The position numbers were made by a program, and so were the translations under genes. Below the pieces are notes generated by a model that saw nothing but the letters and a program-made list of their open reading frames with translations, was not told the origin of the DNA and ran no database searches. A DNA stretch of 64,000 nucleotides, taken from Actinomycetota bacterium. GTDB taxonomy: Bacteria > Actinomycetota > Actinomycetes > Actinomycetales > Microbacteriaceae. The stretch spans positions 1 through 64,000 of the forward strand of contig JAIUOH010000002.1 in NCBI GenBank assembly GCA_020161315.1, read 5' to 3'. Positions 1-10,424 of the stretch are shown here, one piece after another (positions within the stretch are counted from its first letter, which is position 1; each line of letters opens with the position of its first letter).

Positions 1-168
1 GTTCGATCTCGATGCGGTCATCAAGGGTCAAGTGGCGGTAGTGTGCAGGCAAGGAAGCGCAACCCTCCGGGTCAAGGTGTGAACAACCACAACCTACGAG
101 GTGTTGCGCTTCCGTTTAGAATCCGGGTATGCGCCACGGGTATCTAGGGCGAAGGTAGACTGAAACAC
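1..168. other. Non-coding region upstream of ilvD with a long inverted repeat
   Basis: I see no convincing gene here. An exact 11-bp inverted repeat (GGAAGCGCAAC at 53-63, GTTGCGCTTCC at 103-113) encloses 39 nt and is followed by GTTT. It could be the terminator of a gene to the left or a structured leader. No T-box or known riboswitch signature was recognised. Confidence 0.4.
156..161 (+). promoter_or_regulatory. Putative -10 box (TAGACT) of leaderless ilvD
   Basis: TAGACT ends 7 nt before the ilvD ATG, so transcription should begin at or next to the start codon. No Shine-Dalgarno sequence precedes this ATG, which fits leaderless translation. Confidence 0.55.
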
Positions 169-1860
169 ATGGCAGAGATCGATATGAAGCCTCGCAGCCG
201 AGACGTCACCGATGGAATCGAAAAGGCAGCAGCCCGCGGCATGCTGCGCGCAGTCGGCATGGGCGATGAGGACTGGGATAAACCGCAGATCGGCATCGCG
301 AGCTCATGGAACGAGATCACGCCGTGCAATCTCAGTCTCGACAGGCTCGCGCAGGGCGCGAAAGAGGGCGTGCACTCCGGCGGGGGCTACCCACTGCAGT
401 TCGGCACGATCTCGGTCAGCGACGGCATTTCGATGGGGCACGAGGGTATGCACTACTCGCTCGTCTCGCGCGAGGTGATCGCTGATTCGGTTGAGACAGT
501 CGTCATGGCAGAGCGCCTCGACGGCACCGTGGTGCTCGCTGGTTGTGATAAGTCGCTGCCGGGCATGCTCATGGCTGCGGCTCGCCTTGACCTGGCATCG
601 GTGTTTCTCTACGCAGGCTCGATCGCGCCGGGTTGGGTGCAGCTGAGCGATGGCACTGAAAAGCAGGTCACGATCATCGACGCCTTCGAAGCTGTCGGTG
701 CGTGCAAGGCCGGCACCCTCAGCGAAGAAGACCTGAAGCGCGTTGAGTGCGCGATTGCGCCCGGCGAAGGTGCTTGTGGCGGCATGTACACCGCAAACAC
801 CATGGCCTGCGTTGCCGAGGCACTGGGCATGAGCTTGCCTGGTTCTGCCGCTCCGCCAAGCGCCGATCGCCGTCGCGACTACTACGCGCACCGGTCTGGC
901 GAGGCAGTCGTGAACATGCTGCGCCTCGGCATCACCGCCCGTGACATTCTGACGCGCAAAGCATTTGAGAACGCAATTGCCGTGGCGATGGTGCTCGGCG
1001 GCTCGACGAACGCGGTGCTGCACCTGCTGGCGATCGCGCGCGAGGCAGAGGTCGACCTTACTCTAGAAGACTTCACCCGCATCGGTGAGAAGACCCCGCA
1101 CCTTGCCGACATGAAGCCGTTCGGGCAGTACGTGGCGCAAGACTTTGACCGTGTCGGGGGCATGCCCGTCATCATGAAGGCGATGCTTGACGCAGGCATG
1201 CTGCACGGTGACGCGTTGACCGTTACCGGTAAGACTGTTGCAGAAAACCTTGCCGACGTAACCGCGCCTCTCGACGGCAAAGTCATTCGTAAGCTCGATG
1301 ACCCGCTGCACGCAAACGGTGGGCTCACTATCTTGCACGGCACGCTCGCACCAGAGGGAGCCGTTGTGAAGACCGCGGGCTTTGACGCCGATCTGTTCGA
1401 GGGCCCCGCGCGGGTCTTCGAGCGCGAGCGGGCGGCCATGGACGCGTTGACCGAGGGCAAGATCGGCAAGGGCGACATCGTCGTTATTCGCTACGAAGGG
1501 CCCAAGGGCGGGCCCGGAATGCGCGAGATGCTGGCCATCACCGCGGCCATCAAGGGCGCGGGGCTGGGCAAAGATGTACTACTATTGACCGACGGACGAT
1601 TCTCAGGCGGCACAACCGGCCTGTGTATCGGACACATTGCACCAGAGGCGTCAGACGGCGGTCCGATTGCGCTGGTGAGCGACGGTGACCTGATTCGGGT
1701 CGATATCGCCGCAAAAACGCTCGACATTCTGGTTGATCCCGCCGAGCTTGAAGCCCGCCGAGCAGCATGGGCTCCGCTTCCTCCTCGCTACACGCGTGGT
1801 GTACTCGCGAAGTACACGAAACTCGTTCGCAGCGCATCTGAAGGTGCTATCACCGGTTAG
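169..1860 (+). CDS. ilvD: Dihydroxy-acid dehydratase
   Basis: Dehydrates 2,3-dihydroxy-isovalerate and 2,3-dihydroxy-3-methylvalerate to the 2-keto acids of the valine, leucine and isoleucine pathway; cytosolic iron-sulfur enzyme. The 563-residue protein is full length for the family. The three cysteines expected to bind the Fe-S cluster are visible in TPCN (about residue 54), [10 protein letters not shown] (about 126) and [12 protein letters not shown] (about 199); the C-terminal SDGRFSGGT motif is also present. The start follows a -10-like TAGACT by 7 nt. It is the first of four ilv genes in one orientation (ilvD, ilvB, ilvN, ilvC). Very secure identification. Confidence 0.97.
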   Translation: MAEIDMKPRSRDVTDGIEKAAARGMLRAVGMGDEDWDKPQIGIASSWNEITPCNLSLDRLAQGAKEGVHSGGGYPLQFGTISVSDGISMGHEGMHYSLVSREVIADSVETVVMAERLDGTVVLAGCDKSLPGMLMAAARLDLASVFLYAGSIAPGWVQLSDGTEKQVTIIDAFEAVGACKAGTLSEEDLKRVECAIAPGEGACGGMYTANTMACVAEALGMSLPGSAAPPSADRRRDYYAHRSGEAVVNMLRLGITARDILTRKAFENAIAVAMVLGGSTNAVLHLLAIAREAEVDLTLEDFTRIGEKTPHLADMKPFGQYVAQDFDRVGGMPVIMKAMLDAGMLHGDALTVTGKTVAENLADVTAPLDGKVIRKLDDPLHANGGLTILHGTLAPEGAVVKTAGFDADLFEGPARVFERERAAMDALTEGKIGKGDIVVIRYEGPKGGPGMREMLAITAAIKGAGLGKDVLLLTDGRFSGGTTGLCIGHIAPEASDGGPIALVSDGDLIRVDIAAKTLDILVDPAELEARRAAWAPLPPRYTRGVLAKYTKLVRSASEGAITG

Positions 1861-1955
1861 GGTGATTGTGTGCCTGCGTTTCCCGTGCATTCGGGCTGCG
1901 CAGGCTGACGTGTGATAGCGAAGCGCTCCAGAAATTCAGCCACAGAAAGTATGAA

Positions 1956-3749
1956 ATGAACTCGGATACGAGTACTGGGTACCAAGACACCTCTGCACGC
2001 AGTGAACGCATGACGGGTGCGCAGGCCGTCGTTCGCAGCCTCGAGATGCTCGGCGTCTCTGACGTCTTCGGTCTGCCGGGTGGAGCGGTGTTGCCGCTCT
2101 ACGACGCACTGAATGAAGACAACGATCTGCGCCACATTCTCGTACGTCACGAGCAGGGCGGTGGCCACGCTGCAGAGGGCTTCGCCGCTGCTGGCGGCAA
2201 GGTTGGTGTTTGCATCGCGACCTCTGGCCCCGGTGCAACGAACTTGGTGACCGCTATCGCTGACGCATACATGGACTCGGTGCCGCTGCTTGCGATCACC
2301 GGCCAGGTGTTCTCGCACCTCATGGGCTCAGACGCGTTCCAAGAGGTCGACATTGTCGGTATTACCATGCCGATCACGAAGCACTCGTTCCTCGTGAAGA
2401 AGGCCGAAGACATTCCGCGTGCGATCGCGGCCGCCTATGAGGTGGCAAGCACCGGTCGCCCCGGGCCAGTGCTCGTTGACATCACGAAGGATGCGCAGGA
2501 GGCGGAGTTCGACTTCGTCTGGGAGTCGCGTGTCGACCTCGTCGGGTACCGCCCTATCACCAAGGCGAACAGCAAGCAGATTCAGGCTGCCGCTGAGCTC
2601 ATCGCCAACGCAGAGCGCCCCGTCTTTTACATCGGCGGCGGCGTTGGTCGTGCTGGCGCCTCGGAAGAGTTGCTGCAGCTTGCCGAGCTGGTTGGCGCAC
2701 CCGTTGTCACCACGCTGATGGCCCGCGGTGTCTTCCCTGACTCGCACTCGCAGCACCTGGGCATGCCCGGCATGCACGGCACCGTTCCCGCAGTGCTCGC
2801 GCTGCAAGAGAGTGATCTGCTCATCACGATCGGCGCGCGGTTCGACGACCGCGTCACCGGCAAGACGGCACTCTTTGCGCCAGACGCCAAGGTGATTCAC
2901 GCCGACATCGACCCCGCAGAGATCGGCAAGATCCGTGCGGCAGACGTACCCATCGTTGGCGATGCCGCAGAAGTAATCAGCGACCTTATCGCCGCGGTGT
3001 CGACGCTGAAGACCAGCACCCAGTTTGCTGACATGTCGGCGTGGTGGACTCGACTGCGTCTGCTGCAAGAGCGTTACCCGCTTGGCTTTGCCCCGACCAG
3101 CGACGGCCTGCTTGCTCCCGAACACGTCATTCAGCGCATCGGCGAGCTGACGGGCCCCGAGGCAATCTACGCAGCCGGTGTCGGTCAGCACCAGATGTGG
3201 GCTGCTCAGTTCATTAAGTATGAGCGCCCCAACTCGTGGCTCAACTCGGGCGGTGCCGGCACCATGGGTTATGCGGTTCCCGCCGCCATGGGTGCAAAGG
3301 TCGCAGAGCCCGAGCGTGTGGTCTGGGCGATTGACGGCGACGGCTGCTTCCAGATGACCAACCAAGAGTTGGCCACCTGCGTCGTGAACGACATTCCCAT
3401 CAAGGTTGCCGTCATCAACAACTCTTCGCTCGGTATGGTGCGTCAGTGGCAGACCCTCATTTATGACGGTCGCTACTCAAACACCGAGCTCAACACCGGC
3501 CACGGCTCACGCCGTATTCCCGACTTCGTGAAGCTCGGTGAGGCCTATGGTTGCCTCTCGATTCGCGTAGAGCGCGAAGACCAGGTTGACGATGCGATCA
3601 AGCTCGCGCTCGAAACCAACGACCGCCCCGTCGTCATCGAGTTCGTCGTGAGCGCCGACGCGATGGTGTGGCCCATGGTTCGCCAGGGCACCAGCAACAG
3701 CGATATTCAATATGCACTAGAGCACAGCCCCGAGTGGGGAGAGGAGTAA
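1956..3749 (+). CDS. ilvB: Acetolactate synthase large (catalytic) subunit
   Basis: Thiamine-diphosphate enzyme that condenses pyruvate with pyruvate or 2-ketobutyrate, the first common step of branched-chain amino acid synthesis. The frame is open from 1866, but I place the start at ATG 1956 ([10 protein letters not shown]), giving 597 residues. The N-terminal PYR domain has the activating glutamate in [12 protein letters not shown] (about residue 65) and the C-terminal domain has the ThDP/Mg motif [11 protein letters not shown] (about 463). It lies 95 nt after ilvD and 3 nt before ilvN, consistent with co-transcription and subunit coupling. I saw no Corynebacterium-style leader peptide in the 95-nt gap. 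Confidence 0.96.
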   Translation: MNSDTSTGYQDTSARSERMTGAQAVVRSLEMLGVSDVFGLPGGAVLPLYDALNEDNDLRHILVRHEQGGGHAAEGFAAAGGKVGVCIATSGPGATNLVTAIADAYMDSVPLLAITGQVFSHLMGSDAFQEVDIVGITMPITKHSFLVKKAEDIPRAIAAAYEVASTGRPGPVLVDITKDAQEAEFDFVWESRVDLVGYRPITKANSKQIQAAAELIANAERPVFYIGGGVGRAGASEELLQLAELVGAPVVTTLMARGVFPDSHSQHLGMPGMHGTVPAVLALQESDLLITIGARFDDRVTGKTALFAPDAKVIHADIDPAEIGKIRAADVPIVGDAAEVISDLIAAVSTLKTSTQFADMSAWWTRLRLLQERYPLGFAPTSDGLLAPEHVIQRIGELTGPEAIYAAGVGQHQMWAAQFIKYERPNSWLNSGGAGTMGYAVPAAMGAKVAEPERVVWAIDGDGCFQMTNQELATCVVNDIPIKVAVINNSSLGMVRQWQTLIYDGRYSNTELNTGHGSRRIPDFVKLGEAYGCLSIRVEREDQVDDAIKLALETNDRPVVIEFVVSADAMVWPMVRQGTSNSDIQYALEHSPEWGEE

Positions 3750-3752
3750 GCC

Positions 3753-4262
3753 ATGAGCCGTCACGTACTCAGCCTGCTGGTCGAAGACAAGCCCGGCCTG
3801 CTCACCCGCGTTGCGGGTCTCTTTGCCCGCCGCGGTTTTAACATCGATTCGCTCGCGGTAGGCCCCACCGAACTCGCGGGCCTCTCGCGCATCACCGTCG
3901 TCGTGAACGAAGACGACGTGCAGATCGAGCAGATCACGAAGCAGCTCAACAAGCTTGTCAACGTGATCAAGATCGTAGAGCTCGAAGACTCGCAGTCGGT
4001 GCAGCGCGAACACATGCTCATCAAGGTGCGCGTAGATCACCAGACTCGCTCGCACGTGCTCGAGGCAGTCAATCTGTTCCGTGCGCGCGTGGTAGACGTC
4101 GTTACCGATGCGCTCGTGATCGAGGTCACCGGCGACACCGGCAAGATCCAAGCCTTCCTGCGAGTGCTCGAGCAGTACGGCATCAAAGAGATCGCCCAGT
4201 CAGGCCTCATTGCGGTCGGGCGCGGTGCGAAGAGCATCACCGAGCGCGTCTACAAGAATTGA
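3753..4262 (+). CDS. ilvN: Acetolactate synthase small (regulatory) subunit
   Basis: Regulatory partner of IlvB that activates the catalytic subunit and confers feedback inhibition by valine. The 169-residue protein has the normal length: an N-terminal ACT domain (LLVEDKPGLLTRVAGLFARR, residues 6-25) and a C-terminal ALS regulatory domain ending in GAKSITERVYKN. ATG is preceded by a strong GGAG site overlapping the ilvB stop region, and the two genes are 3 nt apart, as expected for stoichiometric subunits. Confidence 0.96.
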   Translation: MSRHVLSLLVEDKPGLLTRVAGLFARRGFNIDSLAVGPTELAGLSRITVVVNEDDVQIEQITKQLNKLVNVIKIVELEDSQSVQREHMLIKVRVDHQTRSHVLEAVNLFRARVVDVVTDALVIEVTGDTGKIQAFLRVLEQYGIKEIAQSGLIAVGRGAKSITERVYKN

Positions 4263-4316
4263 GCGGATCGCAAGCGATCAGCCACAAAGTTCCAACCCTT
4301 TTACCTATACCACTAA

Positions 4317-5360
<1,044 letters not shown>

Positions 5361-5392
5361 CGACGACGTAATCTCACAGGCAGCACTGTTTG

Positions 5393-5416
5393 CTGAAGAT
5401 CGCGAGCGATCTTCAG
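5393..5416 (+). repeat. 11-bp perfect hairpin between the ilvC tail repeats
   Basis: CTGAAGATCGC (5393-5403) and GCGATCTTCAG (5406-5416) are exact reverse complements with a 2-nt centre, so a strong stem forms in RNA or in either DNA strand. It sits between the two copies of the ilvC tail repeat. Confidence 0.7.
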
Positions 5417-5417
5417 G

Positions 5418-5441
5418 CGTCGACGGTAGCGCTGCGCGCTA
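5418..5441 (+). repeat. 24-bp direct repeat, copy 2 (downstream of ilvC)
   Basis: Exact second copy of 5336-5359, including the same final Asp-Gly-Ser-Ala-Ala-Arg codons and a stop, but outside the gene and immediately before the terminator. Confidence 0.85.
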
Positions 5442-5473
5442 GGTCAAGCGCTCTCATTGCTTGCGAAAGGATC

Positions 5474-5502
5474 AGCCCCGGGGGAGACCCCGGGGCTTTT
5501 CC
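5474..5502 (+). terminator. Rho-independent terminator of the ilv cluster
   Basis: AGCCCCGGGG (5474-5483) pairs with CCCCGGGGCT (5488-5497) around a GAGA loop and is followed by TTTT-type sequence. It ends the ilv transcript. Confidence 0.85.
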
Positions 5503-5557
5503 CGTTTGCGGGGCACTCTTGCAGCATTCTTTGGTGGTTCGTGAGGGCCAGCACCGC

Positions 5558-5563
5558 TAGGCT
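5558..5563 (+). promoter_or_regulatory. Putative -10 box (TAGGCT) for the SPFH operon
   Basis: TAGGCT lies 50 nt upstream of the SPFH gene start. Unlike many genes here this one has a leader with a GGTGAGGA ribosome site. Confidence 0.4.
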
Positions 5564-5613
5564 GAAACAGTTCACAGTCAAATGCCCTTCGGCACATCGG
5601 TGAGGATGCACAT

Positions 5614-6804
5614 ATGGGACTCATTCAGGCAGCAATTGGCGCGATCGGCGGCACGCTTGCAGATCAGTGGAAAGACTTTTACACGGTGCCGTCTGGCCTG
5701 GCTCCAACTGCTGCGCTGTTCGCTGCGGTTCCGCAGGGACAGAACGCTGGCCGCGGCTCGAATACCAAGGGTTCAGACGGCGTCATCACTAATGGCAGCA
5801 AGATTCTCGTGCCCGAGGGCTACGGTTTGGTGCTGATGCAGGATGGCGCAATCACCGGTTTCGCCGCAGAAGCTGGCGCGTACGAGTGGAACTCAGAGGC
5901 ACAGGACTCGCAGTCGATCTTCGCGGGCAACGGCATTGTGAGCCCGCTCATTACGACCTCGTGGGAACGTTTTAAATTTGGCGGACGCCCGAGCACCCAG
6001 CAGCGAGCTTACTTCGTCACGCTGAAGGAGCTACCGAACAACCGCTTCGGCACCCAGAGCGAGATTTACTGGGATGACGCCTACATGAATGCGCAGGTCG
6101 GCGCGGTGACCCGCGGCACCTACACGCTGAAGGTTATCGACCCGATTCTGTTCGTGAAGAACTTCGTGCCCGCGAAGTACCTCGAGCCGGGTCAGGTGTT
6201 CGACTTCACCGATCTTGAGAACGATGCCGCCTCGCAGCTGTTCAACGAGGTCGTTGGCTCGCTCGCGCCAGCATTCTCGCTCTACACAAACGACCCCTCA
6301 AAGGGCAACCGCATCACGAAGATTCAGCAAGACTCGCTGGGCTTCGCGCAGAGCCTCTCGGCAGCGGTTGAGCAGAACTACCAGTGGTCGACGGCGCGTG
6401 GCCTCGCTATCGCTGCTACCGCGATCATCGCGATCGAATACGACGAGAACACCCGCGAACTGCTGAAGAACGTGCAGCGTGCAGACGCGCTGTCGGGCGC
6501 GCGAGGCAACTCGAACCTGCAGGCTTCGGTCGCAGCTGGCTTCGAGGCGGCTGGCGAGAACGCTGGCGCTGGTGGCATCTTCGGAATGGGTATGGCGGCG
6601 GGCACCGCTGGTCTCGGTGGCCTGCAGCAGCCGGTTCCCGGCGTCGGTGCACAGAGCACCCCGCAGCAGGCTGCACCGGCGGACGCGGCTCCCGCTGCTG
6701 AAGACCCAATGGCTAAGCTCGCGAAGTTCAAAGAGATGCTCGACGCCGGGCTTATCTCGCAAGAGGACTACGACGCCGCCAAGGCCAAGGCACTGGGGCT
6801 CTAG
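5614..6804 (+). CDS. SPFH-domain protein with C-terminal SHOCT domain (YdjI-like)
   Basis: 396-residue homologue of the virion-core/YdjI type of SPFH (band 7, stomatin-like) proteins, which form membrane-associated scaffolds. The conserved N-terminus (MGLIQAAIGAIGGTLADQWKD) precedes an SPFH core to about residue 290. A Gly/Ala/Pro/Gln-rich linker follows, and the last 33 residues (MAKLAKFKEMLDAGLISQED) form a SHOCT motif, often involved in oligomerisation or membrane targeting. It is first in a three-gene unit with a zinc-ribbon membrane protein and a small membrane protein. In Bacillus subtilis the analogous ydjGHI products work with PspA in membrane stress; no pspA gene is present in this window. 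Function here is inferred from family and neighbours. Confidence 0.8.
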   Translation: MGLIQAAIGAIGGTLADQWKDFYTVPSGLAPTAALFAAVPQGQNAGRGSNTKGSDGVITNGSKILVPEGYGLVLMQDGAITGFAAEAGAYEWNSEAQDSQSIFAGNGIVSPLITTSWERFKFGGRPSTQQRAYFVTLKELPNNRFGTQSEIYWDDAYMNAQVGAVTRGTYTLKVIDPILFVKNFVPAKYLEPGQVFDFTDLENDAASQLFNEVVGSLAPAFSLYTNDPSKGNRITKIQQDSLGFAQSLSAAVEQNYQWSTARGLAIAATAIIAIEYDENTRELLKNVQRADALSGARGNSNLQASVAAGFEAAGENAGAGGIFGMGMAAGTAGLGGLQQPVPGVGAQSTPQQAAPADAAPAAEDPMAKLAKFKEMLDAGLISQEDYDAAKAKALGL

Positions 6805-6820
6805 CCAAGGCTGAACGATT

Positions 6821-8167
6821 ATGAATGATGCAGCTGAGGGGCTGCCCGGTGTGCCGCCGACGCAGCCCCAACAGCCGGTGCCGCCGCAAGCGTCTGGGCA
6901 ACATCTGCAGCAGTCGGCACCACAGCAGCAAGCAGCACAGGCGCAGCCGCAGCAGACGTCGGCTGATCCCGCGCTGCCATTGCAGCTTGACCCCGACGCC
7001 ACGACGCAGGCCAACACTCAGAACGAACGCCTTGGCGATGGTGTAAACCGCTGCCCGAGGTGTGGCTCAACAGAGATTCAACTGCGCCCGCAAACGGGCA
7101 TGTTGATTTGCATGTTCTGTCGGTACGAGTGGTCGGAACAAACTGTCGAAGGGCAGATTTTCGAAGAGCAGCCGCTCGATCAACTGCAGGGCACCGTCGT
7201 TGGCAGCGGTGCCGCAGATATCGACGAGACGATGACAGACGTCGTCACGTTGAAATGCGGGGGCTGTGGTTCCGAAGTGGTGGTCAACGTCGCGAGCGCG
7301 ATGTCGGCGAGATGCCACTGGTGCCGCAATATTTTGACGGTGAACAACCAGGTGCCCAACGGTGCCGTACCCGATGCGGTGCTGCCCTTCACGCTCACAC
7401 ACGAGCAGGCGGTCGAGGCGATTCGCGAGTTCGCGGGCAAGCGCAGAATGTTTGCCCACCGCAAGTTCTTGCGCGAGTTCACCCCCGAGAACGTAGTCGG
7501 TGTCTACCTGCCCTACATGGTTGTCGACGGCAACGCGAGCGCAACGGTGTGGGGGCAGGGCGAGGTGCTGGTGCGCAGTTACACGCGTGGCAGCGGCGAC
7601 GACCGTGAGACCTTCTATGACGCTGACGTGTACCAGGTGCGCAGGTTTGTCGACTTCACCGTCGACGATCTCACTATCGAGTCGTCTGCCGAGCGGGCGA
7701 ATATGGATGTGTTCGTGAACACGAACAACATCATCAACGCGATTCTGCCCTTCGACACCAAGAATGCGGTGAAGTGGAACGCCAGCTATCTCACCGGTTT
7801 CACCTCTGAGAAGCGCGATCAGAATGTTGAAGCGATTCGCCCCGTGCTTGAAGACCAACTGCTGTCTATCGCTCGCTCAGAGGTGTCTCCGACGGTGAGT
7901 GGCTACAATCGCGGCGTGCGGTGGGAGCATGAACAGCTCAACGTGCACGGCACCCGCTGGGTCTCGATGTACATGCCCGTGTGGCTGTACTCGTACTATC
8001 ACGTAGAGGGGGGTCGCGGCATGGTCCACTACATCGCCGTGAACGGCCGCACAGGCGAGACGATGGGCAGCGTGCCGGTTTCACGCGGCAGGTTGCTCGC
8101 CGCGGCACTCACCACAGGCACAGTGATTGAGGCAATTGTGATCGCATTTTTGGTGGCGACGATATGA
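6821..8167 (+). CDS. Double zinc-ribbon, membrane-anchored protein (YdjG/TFIIB zinc-finger type)
   Basis: 448 residues. Residues 1-65 are Pro/Gln-rich and probably disordered. Two zinc ribbons follow: CPRCGSTEIQL...CMFCRY (about 75-105) and CGGCGSEVVV...CHWC (about 147-170). A large soluble domain of unknown fold runs to about 410, and one transmembrane helix (LLAAALTTGTVIEAIVIAFL) lies at the C-terminus. It starts 17 nt after the SPFH gene and overlaps the next gene by 4 nt, so the three are almost certainly one operon. Most likely the tail-anchored partner of the SPFH scaffold, as YdjG is for YdjI. No catalytic motif recognised. Confidence 0.7.
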   Translation: MNDAAEGLPGVPPTQPQQPVPPQASGQHLQQSAPQQQAAQAQPQQTSADPALPLQLDPDATTQANTQNERLGDGVNRCPRCGSTEIQLRPQTGMLICMFCRYEWSEQTVEGQIFEEQPLDQLQGTVVGSGAADIDETMTDVVTLKCGGCGSEVVVNVASAMSARCHWCRNILTVNNQVPNGAVPDAVLPFTLTHEQAVEAIREFAGKRRMFAHRKFLREFTPENVVGVYLPYMVVDGNASATVWGQGEVLVRSYTRGSGDDRETFYDADVYQVRRFVDFTVDDLTIESSAERANMDVFVNTNNIINAILPFDTKNAVKWNASYLTGFTSEKRDQNVEAIRPVLEDQLLSIARSEVSPTVSGYNRGVRWEHEQLNVHGTRWVSMYMPVWLYSYYHVEGGRGMVHYIAVNGRTGETMGSVPVSRGRLLAAALTTGTVIEAIVIAFLVATI

Positions 8168-8487
8168 TCGCCTGGCTCATCAACACCGCTGCGGTGGCCG
8201 GCCCCGTGCTGCACGGTGCGTTTCTACAGTCGAACGCTCAAGACGAAAACGGCGGGGGATGGCTGCTTGCGGCAGGCCCCGCCGCCGGCATTGCGGTCTA
8301 CACGATGCTGTTTCGCTACTACCGAAACACCGACAAGTCGCACTCCTTCGAGCGCGAAACGATCATTGAGTCAAAGCCTGTGACCGGCAGCGACGCGAAG
8401 GTCGACGAGGTGCGCGGCACAAAGCGCACCTCGATCCCCGGCAATAACGTGAGCAGCCATCGCGAGCGAGTGCAGCGCGTCGAATAG
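8164..8487 (+). CDS. Small membrane protein, last gene of the SPFH operon
   Basis: 107 residues starting in an ATGA overlap with the zinc-ribbon gene, a sign of translational coupling. Two hydrophobic segments (about 3-20 and 31-50) are followed by a basic/polar tail ending RERVQRVE. It contains no known motif. The tight coupling suggests it belongs to the same membrane complex as the two genes before it, a role not assignable from sequence. A strong bidirectional terminator follows 28 nt later. Confidence 0.65.
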   Translation: MIAWLINTAAVAGPVLHGAFLQSNAQDENGGGWLLAAGPAAGIAVYTMLFRYYRNTDKSHSFERETIIESKPVTGSDAKVDEVRGTKRTSIPGNNVSSHRERVQRVE

Positions 8488-8510
8488 CCGCATCGAACGC
8501 TCGAATACAG

Positions 8511-8562
8511 AAAAGGATCGCCCCTCGACCTGCCAATGAGGCAGACGAGGGGCGATCCCTTT
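8511..8562. terminator. Bidirectional terminator between convergent genes
   Basis: GGATCGCCCCTCG (8515-8527) pairs exactly with CGAGGGGCGATCC (8546-8558), flanked by AAAA on the left and TTTT on the right, so it can act on both strands. Confidence 0.88.
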
Positions 8563-8579
8563 TGTGTGCGGTGACCCGC

Positions 8580-9485
8580 TTACGAAGCAGCTGGTGCCGC
8601 GTCTGCGACCTCGATCGGCGCATCTGACGGGTCTGCCCATACCGGAGCCGGCAGCAGCGTATCGGTGCTGCCAGCCTGAATCTCGCGCAGTGCCGAGGTG
8701 ATCTCGTCGGCGTTCTCGGGCACGTTCAGGCCGCAGTTCTGCAGCTCGGAGGCGAACTTCAGCGTAAGCCGGTTCTTGCCCGCTTCGATTGCCTGTGCGG
8801 TGGTGCCGCTCTGAATCACGCTGCCGGTCTGAATATCTGAGACGTCTTCACAGACGTGGTAGACGGTGCCGCCGTCGACCCAGAACACCTTGTCGGAGCC
8901 GAGCAGCTGAATCACGGTCGACTGATCGGCGGTGTACTTCTCAACCGACGGTGGGTTGTAGTCGATGCCGAGGGCAACGCTCGCGACGGCGAGCACGATG
9001 CCGATGATGCCGGCGGTGGTCTTCTGGCCCTTGTCCATGTCCTTGTTCAAGAAGATCATGATGATGAGGGGCAAGAACGCGATCACAGCGATGATGGCGC
9101 CCAGCTGGTTCTGCACGAAGAACCGCACGGTGTCTGCCTTGCGCGCCGGGTCGAGTCGGTTCGCCTTCTTCCACAGCATCGAACCCGTGATGGCGAGTGC
9201 TGCGATGACCACAAGCAGCACGATGAGGGTGATAAATGCCCACTGCGGAAAGTGCGCTACGGCTTCTTGCGCCTGCAGCAGACCGGTATCTGGGTCGCGC
9301 ACGAGCGTGCCGTCTTCGCCCACCCACTCGCGTTGGCGCAGCAGCCAGAAGATCGCGACGGCCTCGAGCGCGATCGCGACAACCCAGCTGACGAGCGCGA
9401 TGATGCGCAGCTTCTTGCTCTTCGCCTTCGACTCGGCGGTCGGCTTCCATTCCTGACCGTTTGTCGGCTTGGCATCCTCAGACAT
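8580..9485 (-). CDS. Conserved four-helix membrane protein of unknown function
   Basis: 301 residues: a polar lysine-rich N-terminus (1-25), four predicted transmembrane helices (about 27-48, 80-103, 128-150 and 163-182), then a soluble extracytoplasmic-type domain. That domain contains two cysteines (YHVCEDV and LQNCGLN) that could form a disulfide, and a Pro/Ala/Asp-rich tail. I do not recognise a named family. It is transcribed away from the membrane-protein pair at 9581-10389, sharing a short intergenic region of about 95 bp, and convergently with the SPFH operon. The start at 9485 (MSEDAKPTNG) has GGAG-type sequence upstream. Confidence 0.65.
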   Translation of the reverse strand: MSEDAKPTNGQEWKPTAESKAKSKKLRIIALVSWVVAIALEAVAIFWLLRQREWVGEDGTLVRDPDTGLLQAQEAVAHFPQWAFITLIVLLVVIAALAITGSMLWKKANRLDPARKADTVRFFVQNQLGAIIAVIAFLPLIIMIFLNKDMDKGQKTTAGIIGIVLAVASVALGIDYNPPSVEKYTADQSTVIQLLGSDKVFWVDGGTVYHVCEDVSDIQTGSVIQSGTTAQAIEAGKNRLTLKFASELQNCGLNVPENADEITSALREIQAGSTDTLLPAPVWADPSDAPIEVADAAPAAS

Positions 9486-9567
9486 TGCGCTCCTTCAGAG
9501 TGGGGGTGATGCGGTTCAAGTCTTCCTGCGTCAGTGTACTTCAAGCTTTTCGCGAGGTGCGGCTCGC

Positions 9568-9573
9568 TAGGCT
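9568..9573 (+). promoter_or_regulatory. Putative -10 box (TAGGCT), leaderless gene at 9581
   Basis: TAGGCT ends 7 nt before ATG 9581; no ribosome site is present. This supports ATG 9581 over the longer open frame beginning at 9461. Confidence 0.5.
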
Positions 9574-9580
9574 GGTCTAT

Positions 9581-10069
9581 ATGGGTAACGAAAAGGATCG
9601 CGCGAGCCGCGAGGCGGCCCGCGAGAGCTCGCTCGCGAGCGGGTGGACCGTCGAGGGGCAGCCCGTGACGGCTCCAGAAGCTCAGCTGACGCGCGTGGAG
9701 GACCAGCTCGCAGGCGCGGTCGACTCTCGTGCTGAAAGCGATGAAGCGAGCGCGAGCCGAGCACAACTTTCTAATGGTGCGCTGGTGTTGCTGGGGTTGA
9801 TCGGCGGCGTCTATCTGCTGTTCACCTTTGTCTGGTTTAGCTGGGCAAATGCCGCATCGGTGGCAAACGCCTCGGTGGTGTCTACGAGTGGCACGCTTGG
9901 GGGCGTGCTGCAGCAGATCGTGTTCTGGGTCGCGCCATTCGCGCCTGCGCTCTGGTTTGTGTCGGTGCTGGTGCTTTGCCGAGGCGCAAAGATGTGGCGC
10001 ATTGTGCTGTGGCTGGCGCTCGGGCTCGTCGTGCTCGTGCCGCTGCCGATGTTTGGGGGGCTGTTCTAG
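9581..10069 (+). CDS. Two-helix membrane protein of unknown function
   Basis: 162 residues. The first 65 are charged and hydrophilic (MGNEKDRASREAARESSLAS). Transmembrane helices follow at about residues 71-90, 112-130 and possibly 138-155, ending in MFGGLF. The frame is open from 9461, but the -10-like TAGGCT 7 nt before ATG 9581 and the lack of conserved sequence before it favour the shorter protein. The stop overlaps the GTG of the next gene by one base, so the two are co-translated. No family assigned. Its position immediately before serA is likely a conserved arrangement but gives no function. Confidence 0.6.
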   Translation: MGNEKDRASREAARESSLASGWTVEGQPVTAPEAQLTRVEDQLAGAVDSRAESDEASASRAQLSNGALVLLGLIGGVYLLFTFVWFSWANAASVANASVVSTSGTLGGVLQQIVFWVAPFAPALWFVSVLVLCRGAKMWRIVLWLALGLVVLVPLPMFGGLF

Positions 10070-10389
10070 TGGCGGGCAAGATCACCGGGTGGGTCGCGTT
10101 CGTGTTGCTCACCGGACTATACGTGTACATGGTCGTGGCCGCGGTCGGCAACCTGACGCAGCTGCCAGAGATGGCATCGCAGCTTGGCCTTGGGGTGAAC
10201 GCCACCGGCTGGTTCTGGCTTTGGCTCGGGGTAGCACTGCCGGTGCTCGGCTATGCGGTCGCGCTGCTTGCGGGCCGTAAACGCCGCGGCGGTTCTCGCC
10301 TGCTGATTCTCGCGACCGCTCTCGCCGTCGTTGCCGCTCTGCAACTCGAGATTTCGCTCGTGGTGCCGCCGACATCGTTCTTCATGTAA
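10069..10389 (+). CDS. Small three-helix membrane protein of unknown function
   Basis: 106 residues from GTG 10069, which shares its first base with the preceding stop codon. Three hydrophobic segments are visible at about 6-26, 43-66 and 75-95, with a short basic loop RKRRGGSR between the second and third. It probably forms a membrane complex with the preceding protein given the one-base overlap. No motif or family was recognised. Confidence 0.6.
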   Translation: MAGKITGWVAFVLLTGLYVYMVVAAVGNLTQLPEMASQLGLGVNATGWFWLWLGVALPVLGYAVALLAGRKRRGGSRLLILATALAVVAALQLEISLVVPPTSFFM

Positions 10390-10424
10390 GCGCTCTGCGC
10401 GCTATCTGCGGAATATGGCGATAG

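Noticed and set aside
1861-1955. ilvB leader peptide/attenuator
   Set aside because: No short frame rich in Val, Leu or Ile codons followed by a terminator-type hairpin was found.
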